A DNA stretch of 64,000 nucleotides from Chryseobacterium gregarium DSM 19109 (GTDB taxonomy: Bacteria > Bacteroidota > Bacteroidia > Flavobacteriales > Weeksellaceae): NCBI RefSeq assembly GCF_000430845.1, contig NZ_KE387264.1, positions 250,750-314,749 on the forward strand. The letters run 5' to 3'. The number at the start of each line of letters is the position of its first letter. Position 1 is the stretch's first letter. The notes under the pieces are model-generated. The model was not told where the DNA came from and searched no databases. It saw only the letters and a list, made by a program, of their open reading frames with translations. This document shows positions 9,573 to 18,149 of the stretch, in pieces. Made by a program: the position numbers and the translations under genes.

Positions 9573-9933
9573 GCCACGCTCATTTTCAAAAAGGTTTTCT
9601 TTTTTTTTTAATTTTTTTTTCTTCGTTTTCTTTTAGAAATATTTCAACTGAGAAATTTCAAGCGCAAAGAGAATAACTAAATTCTCGATTTGAACTCTAA
9701 AAAACATGTTCAAATTTTGGACTTTTTACTTGCAAATTTGAGCAGAAATTTTTACCTTTACTACGTAAAATTTAAATTAGGATTTTACCACTTTTTTGCA
9801 AATGCCCTATTTAAGGCCTTTCACAAGATGCTACAGCGAAATGCTTATCAATAAAAGGACGAGAAGAATTTACAAAAACCCTCTCTCTCCGCAAAATGCG
9901 AAAACGAAAGTTTTTTAAAAAGCACTTAAAAAT

Positions 9934-9972
9934 AAATAAATCCTGCAAATCATTGATTTGCAGGATTTATTT
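9934..9972. terminator. Bidirectional rho-independent terminator, perfect 19-bp stem
   Basis: AAATAAATCCTGCAAATCA (9934-9952) and its exact complement (9954-9972) are separated by one base. The arms end in A/T runs on both sides, so it can terminate leftward transcription from the acetyltransferase gene and rightward transcription from the defence operon. Confidence 0.75.
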
Positions 9973-10050
9973 TATGATGGCAATTGCTGAAATTTTCAAA
10001 AGTACTCATAATTTCTGTGGCAAAATCATGGCCATTGATACACCAACTGT

Positions 10051-10569
10051 TTATTCCTGGTTTTTGATCAGCACGACGGACCGCAGAGGCAGGTCATCAT
10101 ACCCATAAATTATTTTATCTCTTAAAAACCCTTCAGATTCAAAAAAAGGCAACAAAGGGCTGTCGGAATATTCATTGATCCAGATGGCATCGTGGGATTT
10201 ACAGACCTCCAGGCATTTATCAATTAATGATTTTCTAATAGCAGGATCTGATGAATACCGGCTTCGGATCCCAAAATCTGCTATCCGTATGCTTCGCTTT
10301 TGATATAAGCTTTCCGGCATTTTGCCTTTGGAGGTGATTCTGGCATATCCGGCAGGTTTTTCATCCACATAAACAACCAGCCATTGGTTAGACAGGCTGT
10401 TGAGTTCTGATATCAGGACCTTTTCAGAAAAATTTTCTTCTATGTAACCAGCCAATATTTTGGCATCAACAAGTTGTGAGAATTTCTCTAAGGCGATTTG
10501 CTCTGTCAGCATCATTAAAGTATCAGTTCCCTGTTCTGTTGCTATGGTAAATTTTACAGTTATATCCAT
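10051..10569 (-). CDS. GNAT-family N-acetyltransferase
   Basis: A 172-residue protein with the GNAT outline. A middle strand WLVVYVDEKPAGYARI is followed by a strand and a helix carrying the acetyl-CoA-binding region (IADFGIRSRYSSDPAIRKSLIDKCLEV). The C-terminal FFESEGFLRDKIIYGYDDLPLRSVVLIK is the usual family end. It presumably transfers an acetyl group to a small-molecule or protein amine; the substrate cannot be read from the sequence. Leftward transcription ends at the 9934-9972 stem. Upstream on the minus strand there is a TACATTTG -7 box. Confidence 0.8.
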   Translation of the reverse strand: MDITVKFTIATEQGTDTLMMLTEQIALEKFSQLVDAKILAGYIEENFSEKVLISELNSLSNQWLVVYVDEKPAGYARITSKGKMPESLYQKRSIRIADFGIRSRYSSDPAIRKSLIDKCLEVCKSHDAIWINEYSDSPLLPFFESEGFLRDKIIYGYDDLPLRSVVLIKNQE

Positions 10570-10591
10570 CTCTTAATGTTGTATATACCGG

Positions 10592-10599
10592 CAAATGTA
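10592..10599 (-). promoter_or_regulatory. Bacteroidota-type -7 box TACATTTG
   Basis: Read on the minus strand this is TACATTTG, an exact match to the TAnnTTTG -7 consensus of Bacteroidota promoters. It lies 23 bp before the acetyltransferase start. No good -33 TTTG is visible at the expected distance, so the promoter may be weak or activator-dependent. Confidence 0.45.
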
Positions 10600-10733
10600 A
10601 GGGCATTTTCAGAATAATACACGATACAGATTTCGTATAAATAACCAGTACAGTTTTCTTCAACGCGATGCAACGGAGACAGACAGATTTAAAACTGCCT
10701 GGGACTCATAGTAAAGCGCATGATGTAACTGTT

Positions 10734-12188
10734 TTATGATGACCCTTGTCCTGCGAGCTTAAAAGCTTCGATCCTTTCCGGAGAAAATTTATTGGCAATT
10801 ACCACTCTGAAATATTTATCGAAAGCCCCTGAAAAGGAGAAGGTAGAGCCTGGCGTAAACCGTATTCCGGCCTTATTGCATTGATCATAAAAATCAACCA
10901 TTTTGGTGTCGTCAGGCATCTTTACCCAAATATTGTAACCGCCTGATGGTGTGGTAAGAGCGGTTTTTTCCGGGAAATGAGCAGATATCAGGTTGATGGC
11001 GAAATAAGCATTTTTTGCCAGTTGCATTCTGAATGCACGAATATGCTTCTCATAGCTCCTGCATGACAGTAACCGGCTGACGGTCTCCTGATAGATTGGA
11101 GAGACGGTACTCCCCAAAGCAAATTTGATCTGTTCTGCCCGATGCATGAATTTGCCGGCACTTAACCAACCCAGACGAATACCGGGAGCCAAGGTTTTTG
11201 CATAAGATGAGTACGACAGTACCAGCCCGCTATCATCAAATTTTTTAATAGTAGTGGGCCTTTGTCCATGAAAATTCAAATCACCGTAAATATCGTTTTC
11301 GATAAGTGCAACATTATACTGGTGGGCAATGGATAGCAGTGCCATTTTTTGTTGGTCTGATAGCATTAAGCCTGTCGGGTTATGAAAATTAGGCGTTAAA
11401 ACGGCTGCTTTTACGTCATTGTAATGACAGGCTTTTTTAAAAAAATCAATATCGAATCCTATGCCTGAGTCAACAGGGATTTCAATGACTTTGAGCTTTA
11501 GTACCCGTATCACTTCAAGTACGGAAAATACGCATGGGCTTTCAACGGCTACTATATCTCCCGCATTACATACTGCCGCTAATGATATATATAATGCCTG
11601 CAACGCTCCATCTGTAATGATGAGTTCATCGGGATTTATAATGGTCTCGTAAGCGGCAGCCCTTTGAATAATATTGTTTTTCAGTTCCACTGAGCCGTCA
11701 GAAGGGTAATATCGCAGCAGTTCAGTACCTTGTTCCCGGATTACCTGTTGCATGGTACGCAACAATAGTTTTTGTGGGATTAAAAGATCATCAGGAGCTG
11801 CTACATTAAATTCGGAAACTTTCCTTCCCGCCCTTGATGAGGTGGTAAGGCTAAGGTGGTGCTTGAAAACGGCATCTCTCACTACGGGCCGGTATTTAGT
11901 TTTTACCTGTGGTGCCGTTAATTCAAGCCTGTTGCTAACGTAATACCCTGATTTCGGTATGCTTTCCACCAGTCCGCTGAGGATAAGATATTCATATCCG
12001 TTCTGTATGGTACTGATACTTACCTGATACTTGTCCTTGATTTCACGAACAGAAGGCAATTTATGCCCTGGTTGAAAAATTCCTTCCTTTATGTTTTTTT
12101 CTATGACTGTTGTAAACACTTCAAATTTATACGTTTTCACCTGTACTTTTTTTATAATTCCACAGCAAATACCGCTTTGCAGATCCAA
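10734..12188 (-). CDS. MocR-type regulator (GntR winged helix fused to PLP aminotransferase fold)
   Basis: A 484-residue fusion. Residues about 25-90 are a GntR winged helix-turn-helix (GHKLPSVREIKDKYQVSISTIQNGYEYL). The remainder is an aminotransferase class I fold with TPNFHNPTG, an ENDIYGDL stretch, and the PLP-lysine region SYAKTLAPGIRLGW. Such proteins usually regulate vitamin B6, GABA or amine genes and bind PLP as effector rather than acting as enzymes. The ATG used gives ~18 extra residues before the winged helix, so the start may be further in. A GNAT gene lies downstream on the same strand and could be a target, which is inference only. Confidence 0.85.
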   Translation of the reverse strand: MDLQSGICCGIIKKVQVKTYKFEVFTTVIEKNIKEGIFQPGHKLPSVREIKDKYQVSISTIQNGYEYLILSGLVESIPKSGYYVSNRLELTAPQVKTKYRPVVRDAVFKHHLSLTTSSRAGRKVSEFNVAAPDDLLIPQKLLLRTMQQVIREQGTELLRYYPSDGSVELKNNIIQRAAAYETIINPDELIITDGALQALYISLAAVCNAGDIVAVESPCVFSVLEVIRVLKLKVIEIPVDSGIGFDIDFFKKACHYNDVKAAVLTPNFHNPTGLMLSDQQKMALLSIAHQYNVALIENDIYGDLNFHGQRPTTIKKFDDSGLVLSYSSYAKTLAPGIRLGWLSAGKFMHRAEQIKFALGSTVSPIYQETVSRLLSCRSYEKHIRAFRMQLAKNAYFAINLISAHFPEKTALTTPSGGYNIWVKMPDDTKMVDFYDQCNKAGIRFTPGSTFSFSGAFDKYFRVVIANKFSPERIEAFKLAGQGSS

Positions 12189-12834
12189 TAAGAAGATGTC
12201 CCTTGTTTGTACGTCCTGGATTTAAACGATTCAGCGACCATATCTTTTTCCTGCCGGCTTAACTTTATTCAGACTTTGTATATGATCAGGTAAGCTGTTT
12301 ATCATCGTTAAGAACATTTCTTTTGTTTTCAGAAAGCTTAAAGATATGCCATTCGCTTTCATCCACAATTTACTGAATATTTCGAAGTATAAAACAACAG
12401 GAATGTAAAGCCATTTTAAGATACGGGATTTCAAATTTTGTAATCATCCTATATCAATATAATATTTTGCCGTTTATGCTTTTTAAGGTGTTGTCCGTTT
12501 CCTATCTTTTAACGGTGCGAACAACCGTTTCAATTCCTAACCTTGTCATATTGGCAAGCCGTTGTCTTGTTAAAAGAACCTGAAATAGATGTTTATGGGT
12601 ATTGGAAATACAGGATTTCAAATTATCCATCAGGGTTTTAAGTTTGTTTAAAGGGTCTGAGGGAAATAGCGAAAATAGATGTAATGCAAACTATTAGATA
12701 AGCATCTAATGATTTTTATCTCAGTGTCAGAATCTTGATTGACCCTGCTAAAAAAGGGTTTTCAACAATTTTAGATTCCTGCATTTTGTTTTTGTAAAGG
12801 CGTTCATAAGATAAAAGCCTTTTCTCAAAAGTTT
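12189..12834. other. Intergenic region without convincing gene
   Basis: About 650 bases between the MocR-type gene and the repeat array. A 67-codon frame on the minus strand (12231-12434) has no recognisable family and no clear ribosome-binding context. The rest is AT-rich and non-coding in all frames. It probably holds the MocR promoter, but no clean TAnnTTTG pair is identifiable. Confidence 0.5.
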
Positions 12835-14310
12835 GGTGACCACGGGAAAATCGCATAATTTAAAGAAAGTTTAATGAAAACCCAGAACAATGAAAAAGGC
12901 CTTCATAAAATGATTCATACACAATAACAACACCGACTGCGAGTAAAAAACGACCTAAAAACTTTTAGCGTTAAGAAAATTGAAAAGGATAGGCCACAGA
13001 AAAAAGTTTTATGTCCGAAGCGCGGCTACAAGATTGAAATGAAAACAAACAGACCATCCGCGCAAGTTTAAACTTTTCAGCGTTGGCTCAATTTGTAGCG
13101 TAAAAAGTTTTAAGTCTTGATCTTTTGGTTCGTTTTGTATCAAGACAAAATGAACGAATAAACATAAACATAAAAAGCCCTTCCCTAGAGTTCAGCGACC
13201 ACCGGGAAAATCGCATAGTTTAAAAAAAGTTTAATGAAACCCAGAACAATGAAAAATACCTTCATAAAATGATTCATACAGAATAACAACACCGACCGGA
13301 AGTAAAAACGACCTAAAAACTTTTAGCGTTAAGCAAATTGAAAAGGGTAGGCCACAGAAAAAAGTTTTATGTCCGAAGCGCGGCTACAAGATTGAAATGA
13401 AAACAAACAGACCATCCGCGCAAGTTTTAAACTTTTCAGCGTTGGCTCAATTTGTAGCGTCAAGAAAGTTTTAAGTCTTGATCTTTTGGTTCTTTTGCAT
13501 CAAGGCAAAAGAACAAATAAAAAAACTTTCCCAAAAGTTCATTGACAAAGGGGAAAAGCATGGTTAAAAAAGTTTAATGAAAACCCAGAACAACGAAAAA
13601 TGCCTTCATAAAATGATTCATACAGAATAACAACACCGACTGCGAGTAAAAAACGACCTAGGAGTCTGGAGCGTGAAGAAAATGGAGCCTGTGAACGTTA
13701 AAAAAATTCTACTGTCCGAAGTGCGAGTCCAACAATACTATAATCACCCAATAGATCATATCGCACAAGTTTTAGAATTTTTAGCGAATAGGGTTCATTT
13801 TTAGCGGAAGAATCCCAGTCTTGATCTTTTGGTTCTTTTGCATCAAGGCAAAAGAACAAATAAAAACTTTTCCAAAATTCTGGTGACTATGGGAAAAAGC
13901 ATGGTTTAATAAGTTTAATAAAACCTATAAACAATATGAGAGTATTCCTTTATGAAACTGACCATTCTAACTGTTAACCACACTATGACCTTAAACTTTT
14001 AGCGTTAAGCAAATTGAAAAGGGTAGGCCACAGAAAAAAGTTTTATGTCCGAAGCGCGGCGGTAATATTGATCAACAGACCTACAGTGAATCCGCGCAAA
14101 TCTAACGGAGCGGTTCGACGACCAACGGGAGTCAAGTTTTAAACTTTTCAGCGTTGGCTCAATTTGTAGCGTCAAGAAATCTCGAAGAGATTCGCCGATT
14201 CAGAAATAAAATATAAAATACTGAGGCAAAGTTTTAAGTCTTGATCTTTTGGTTCTTTTACATCAAGGTAAAAGAACAAATAAAAATAAAAAATCTTTTC
14301 CCAAAAATCT
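12835..14310. repeat. Four tandem copies of a ~350-bp structured repeat
   Basis: Copies start at about 12835, 13194, 13541 and 13882 with the shared opening ggtgac/agcgac then ggGAAAA. A fifth fragment begins at 14311. Each has the landmarks CCTAAAAACTTTTAGCG, GTCCGAAGCGCGG, CCGCGCAAG, AGCGTTGGCTCAATTTGTAGCG and a closing CTTGATCTTTTGGTTC hairpin. Copy 3 is the most diverged; copy 4 carries two insertions. Three helices can be drawn per copy, and bases change in complementary pairs between copies: GCGCGG/CCGCGC becomes GTGCGA/TCGCAC in copy 3, AAATTG/CAATTT becomes AAAATG/CATTTT, and TTTTGC/GCAAAA becomes TTTTAC/GTAAAA. This supports selection on RNA or single-strand structure. No long reading frame is shared by the copies. 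Confidence 0.8.
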
Positions 14311-14330
14311 GGTGACCATGGAGAAATCTT

Positions 14331-15143
14331 TTGTTCTTTCATCAAGGTAAAACGACACTTATAATAGGAAATTATTCATTTGCAAAATATTCAAATAAAT
14401 GTACTAAAATTTATCAATTATTCAAAAGGTAAAATTGATATTTCCCGGCAGGAATAACCTGCCGGAAAGGCCCTATTTTCCGGACATTCTTCGACCCTTC
14501 TTCGACTATTCTTCGGGAGTTCTTCGGAAAAACCCCCTGTTTTCCGAAGCCGATCCGAAGAAGACCCGAAGCGGACCCGAAGAAATGCAGGTTAGTACCG
14601 GTCATAGGCTGCCAAAACCTGCCAAAACCGGACACAAGCTGCCAAAACATGCTCAGGCCATGGCCAATTCAAAAACCGGTGATACCTTTGTTCCGTTAAA
14701 CCCCAAAAAAGCAACCCCATGGCACCAATCACAAAAGCGATCCCGGCAGATCACAGCAAAAGCAGGAACGGCAGCAGGTACCAAACGGCCTGGGCAGGAC
14801 CTCATCCGGAGCAGGGCCAGGCGCCGCCGGGCTGTGGGGAAGCCGCTGCTCCGGCAGGTGAAGTCCAGACGGACGACCGGATTTTCCCGGCAGGTGAAGA
14901 ACATCACAGTGGCCCCACAGACAAGGATACATCATCAGTCCGGCGTGGCAGGGACAGGCTTAACGGCAGACCGTACGCTGCCGGATGAGGATGCCGGCAG
15001 GAAAATCCGGGGCTGGCCAAGGTGTACTTCAGCAGTGTCGTACAGGCACCGGCTTCCCACAGCGCGTACTTCGGTGCCCTGAACCTGATTTAATACAGAT
15101 CCTGATTTAGTTTGATCTCCATCCGCAAGGATGGGGATTTTTT
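14331..15143. other. GC-rich, palindrome-dense segment with no recognised gene
   Basis: The composition changes abruptly near 14440 from AT-rich to GC-rich. Several overlapping frames are open on both strands (the largest is 14435-15082 on +, 215 codons), but their translations are rich in R, P, G and A and match no family I know. Open frames in all phases are what high GC alone produces. The stretch holds CCGGCAGG/CCTGCCGG (14445-14452/14458-14465), a perfect CTTCGGAAAA/TTTTCCGAAG hairpin (14522-14531/14540-14549) within a larger array of TTCTTCG and CCGAAG words, and CTGCCAAAAC repeats near 14609-14650. It ends at a + strand terminator, so something may be transcribed. Confidence 0.5.
15115..15143 (+). 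terminator. Rho-independent terminator
   Basis: The stem ATCTCCATCC (15115-15124) pairs with GGATGGGGAT (15129-15138) through one G-T pair, with a gcaa tetraloop and a run of T to 15143. Orientation is rightward. It would end a transcript arising in the GC-rich segment. Confidence 0.75.
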
Positions 15144-16202
15144 GTGCGGCCCCGGATTCAGGGATGCCGGTCATTTGAGAAAGGCTGTCAGGCTCTTAAA
15201 CGCTCAGTTGCGCCGGATTTCAGCCCTTTTGGATTCCTTATGAGGGATGAGAGGATTTAACAGGATAGGCAGCAATACAATGGCTTTACAGCATCCGGTG
15301 ATGAGGATTACCTTGGCAGAATCATAAGGCGTCTGCCTGGGCAAACGTGAAACTAATTTTTTTCATTTCCTGTCCACGCTGACGCTCCATTCTGTCATCG
15401 ATTTTTTAGAGGCACGCTCTTTAAGGAGTCCGGTTTTCACGCTTAAATTCCCAAACATCCATGATTTTCATCACAAATTTATTACCGTTTTGAAGCGGAT
15501 CAGGAGCCAGGAATAGGGAATAGGGGTTCTCATAACCGAATTTGTGTAAAATGATTCCCAAAAAATATTTTTACAGCTCATGGTGGCCATGCCGGATTTT
15601 ACGGATATCCCATGGGTTATGATTGAGATAAATTTAAAAATATGTTGAAAATAGTGTGAATTTAAAAATGCAATTACACAATAGAAGGATCCGGCATCAT
15701 CAACTATCTCTTGATATTAATCAATCCGATCAGACCATCCTTTATAGTATTGTTTTCGTTTTTTAACCTTTCTAATAATCATTTTTCATTGATCCATTTT
15801 CTAGTCATTAATTATTCATTGCCGGTGACTGAGATCCACTAACACCCAAATTTACGAATTGTATTAATATATAAAATTTGCAACAGTGCTATCAAAGGCA
15901 TTTCTGAAATGGAAATTATTTTTGTGAAGTAGGGCTCGAATATCGAATTCGAACCCAATGATATGGTCATAAAATTTGTATACAGGGATTGTTGGTTTCA
16001 CATAAAAATCCGTAAAAATACTTAATGAACTGTTTATTAATTCTCCTAGATTTGATTTAATTAAAAACCATTTAAATATGGCATACGTTAATGATGTAAT
16101 TCATTATAATATTTAGTTAATGTATAATTTAAAATGTATATTTTTTATAAGTATGCTACTGTCGTAGACTATTAAAACTAATAACCGTTAAACCAACATT
16201 TC
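15144..16202. other. ~1.06-kb intergenic region
   Basis: No supported gene. The left half is of mixed composition with short, interrupted frames that may be decayed coding DNA. The right half (15640-16200) is AT-rich and is the probable promoter region of the FAD-oxidase/LodAB operon. An imperfect palindrome GGGCTCGAAT/ATTCGAACCC (15932-15941/15947-15956, one mismatch) stands out. It resembles a tRNA T-arm, but no tRNA can be folded around it. Confidence 0.5.
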
Positions 16203-17975
16203 ATGAAAGCAACGCTGCTCAATATCATCGGGATCTTAAAGGAATATCTTCCAAAGGACAATATGCCGGAGATATTATTTGATTCACCTTTAACAAATAA
16301 AGAGTACAACGACGAAAGACAAATATTTAATACCTACTTCCAATTCCGGCCGACGGCCATTGTATTCTGCACCAACACGGAACAGGTCTCGGAAATCATT
16401 AAATGCATCAGACAGTACAATTACACCGGGCTCCTGAGAATCCGGTCCGGCGGTCATGATCATGAAGGGGAATGCTCGGCAACTGATGCCCTGGTAATAG
16501 ACCTTTCAAAAATGACAACGGTCGATATTGACGCCGATCTCAATTATGCAACCATCCAGCCCGGCATAATGTTCATTGACCTGATTAAACAGATGAATGC
16601 CAGGAAAGTGGGATTGCCGCATGGTACGTGCTATTCCGTACGCATTGCAGGATTTACGTTTGGCGGGGGATGGGGCCCCTGGACCCGTGACAAAGGGATG
16701 GGCTGTGAAAGCCTTGCCGGTGTTACCATCGTATTGGGTGATGGTTCGTACCGGACGATTATAGACAACAAGCTTGTACCGGAGTATGAAGGCAAAACCG
16801 TGCCTGATCTTAACAACGAAGACCGTAAACTTTTATGGGCATTGCGTGGCGGCGGCGGGATGAGTTACGGCATCATCACAGCACTCATTTACAAAACATT
16901 TACCTTACCTGATTTTACCACGAAATTTTCGGTTTCCTTTGAGCAAAAGTTTGGATGGAATTTTGCCCCTGCCGTTGATATACTCAAACGCTGGGAAGCG
17001 CTTATAGGCTATAAAGAAAATAAAGATTTGCTGGGTACGAATTTAAAAATAGTTGGCAAATTCAAATCTGAACAGGATACGACTCCGGTGGAGCAAACTC
17101 TGCATGACTGTTACTTCTACGGATATTATAAGGGCAGCAAAGCACACTTTAACAACCAAAAGGATTTTGAAGACAACCTCGAAAAAATTATCCGGGAAAA
17201 GTGGTTTCCAAAGTATCAGTTCGGAACGTACAGTATCAATTTTGAAGATACCATCGAGGCCGTATTATCCAATAACGTTACCAGCCCATCCGGCAAGCTG
17301 ACTGCTGTACCGGATAACGACAGGCGCCAGTGGAGTACCTTTTCAGCCTGGGACCGGGTGGTAAGATGGGATACCGATCAGGATAAAAACCCATTACTCG
17401 AAAGTGTATATGATACTGCTGCCTTACCTCCCCATTTCCAGGCCATTCCGCCCGAATTAGACAAACCGGCCCCTCATAAAATAACATCGAGGTTTGCCAT
17501 GGTTACGGCTGATGAAAATATTGCTTCGGAGCGGAGAAAAAAACTGATTGAAAGCCTGGAATCCAATCTCCTGGATACTGAAGGAACTTATCAGGGAATG
17601 AATACGTATTTTACATTGGGTGCTATCACCGGGGCATATTACCGGGATTATGAATTTAATGCGAACCAATTTCCGGAGGGAAGTTCTTTTGCCTATAAAA
17701 AATGCTTTTACACGGTGCAATATCAAGCCTGGTGGAACAATGACGGTCGTGAAAACCCGAAAGTGCAACCTTATGTAAACCGGGCTTTGGATTGGCTGGA
17801 GGCCTGCCGGGATTATGAGATCCCTGCTACTTACGGAGCCTTCATCAGTTTCAAAGACAGCAGCATTCCAACCCGTGTTTATTTTCAGGAAAGTTATGAC
17901 CAGCTTAAAGAAATAAAAGAAACGTATTGCAATGACCCTGACAATTTGCTCAGCAGCCGCAAAACGATCATCTGA
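16203..17975 (+). CDS. FAD-linked oxidase, berberine-bridge-enzyme type
   Basis: A 590-residue flavoprotein. The N-terminal FAD_binding_4 (PCMH) part has RPTAIVFCTNTEQVSEIIK, the RIRSGGHDHEG motif whose histidine is the usual covalent FAD site, LSKMTTVDID, and the GGGWGPWTRDKGMGCE loop. The C-terminal BBE-like end contains VNRALDWLEACRDYEIPATYGAFISFKD. No signal peptide is visible. It probably oxidises an alcohol, sugar or amine and passes electrons to oxygen, giving hydrogen peroxide; the substrate is unknown. It lies 174 bp upstream of the LodA-type oxidase on the same strand. That pairing suggests either a shared oxidative role or modification of the same metabolite, which is inference. 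Confidence 0.8.
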   Translation: MKATLLNIIGILKEYLPKDNMPEILFDSPLTNKEYNDERQIFNTYFQFRPTAIVFCTNTEQVSEIIKCIRQYNYTGLLRIRSGGHDHEGECSATDALVIDLSKMTTVDIDADLNYATIQPGIMFIDLIKQMNARKVGLPHGTCYSVRIAGFTFGGGWGPWTRDKGMGCESLAGVTIVLGDGSYRTIIDNKLVPEYEGKTVPDLNNEDRKLLWALRGGGGMSYGIITALIYKTFTLPDFTTKFSVSFEQKFGWNFAPAVDILKRWEALIGYKENKDLLGTNLKIVGKFKSEQDTTPVEQTLHDCYFYGYYKGSKAHFNNQKDFEDNLEKIIREKWFPKYQFGTYSINFEDTIEAVLSNNVTSPSGKLTAVPDNDRRQWSTFSAWDRVVRWDTDQDKNPLLESVYDTAALPPHFQAIPPELDKPAPHKITSRFAMVTADENIASERRKKLIESLESNLLDTEGTYQGMNTYFTLGAITGAYYRDYEFNANQFPEGSSFAYKKCFYTVQYQAWWNNDGRENPKVQPYVNRALDWLEACRDYEIPATYGAFISFKDSSIPTRVYFQESYDQLKEIKETYCNDPDNLLSSRKTII

Positions 17976-18149
17976 TGGAATAAATCCCCCCTGATAAACT
18001 CGGTACAACATGCATTTTTCTGGTAACCATCACAAAATTCAGGCACACCAACGCTTTCAGGGCGATGGTTTATCCTCTGCTAACCACCAGATCGATTGAT
18101 CTTCTATAATACACGATAAAATCCATTTACAATCAAAAACCTATACAAC

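Larger units (their letters stand above)
9372..10050. other. Non-coding AT-rich boundary downstream of the defence island
   Basis: No credible gene lies in these ~680 bases. The stretch is very AT-rich with long T runs near 9598-9630. It contains a large interrupted hairpin (9480-9572) and a perfect 19-bp terminator stem (9934-9972), both listed separately. One short open frame around 9896-10108 straddles the terminator and the 3' end of the next gene and is not coding-like. The segment marks the transition from the defence operon to chromosomal genes on the opposite strand. Confidence 0.7.

Noticed and set aside
8475..10050. Retron with PtuAB effectors
   Set aside because: No reverse transcriptase is encoded and the hairpin downstream lacks recognisable msr/msd features; only the ATPase/HNH pair is supported.
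9896..10108. 70-codon open frame on the + strand
   Set aside because: It spans the 9934-9972 terminator stem and runs into the opposite-strand acetyltransferase gene; the translation is low-complexity.
12231..12434. 67-codon minus-strand frame upstream of the MocR-type gene
   Set aside because: No family, no clear ribosome-binding site and composition like the surrounding non-coding DNA; possible but unsupported.
12875..12940. Short peptide frame (MKTQNNEKGLHKMIHTQ) in repeat copies 1 and 3
   Set aside because: The frame is broken in copy 2 and absent in copy 4, so it is not a conserved product of the repeat.
12835..14310. CRISPR array interpretation of the tandem repeats
   Set aside because: Units are ~350 bp, without short identical repeats separated by unique spacers, and there are no cas genes.
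14435..15082. 215-codon + frame and overlapping frames on both strands in the GC-rich block
   Set aside because: Frames are open in several phases at once, as high GC predicts, and the translations lack recognisable domains. Kept only as an unexplained block.
15932..15956. tRNA T-arm-like palindrome as a tRNA gene or att site
   Set aside because: No acceptor, D or anticodon arm can be found around it and no duplicate was seen in the window.
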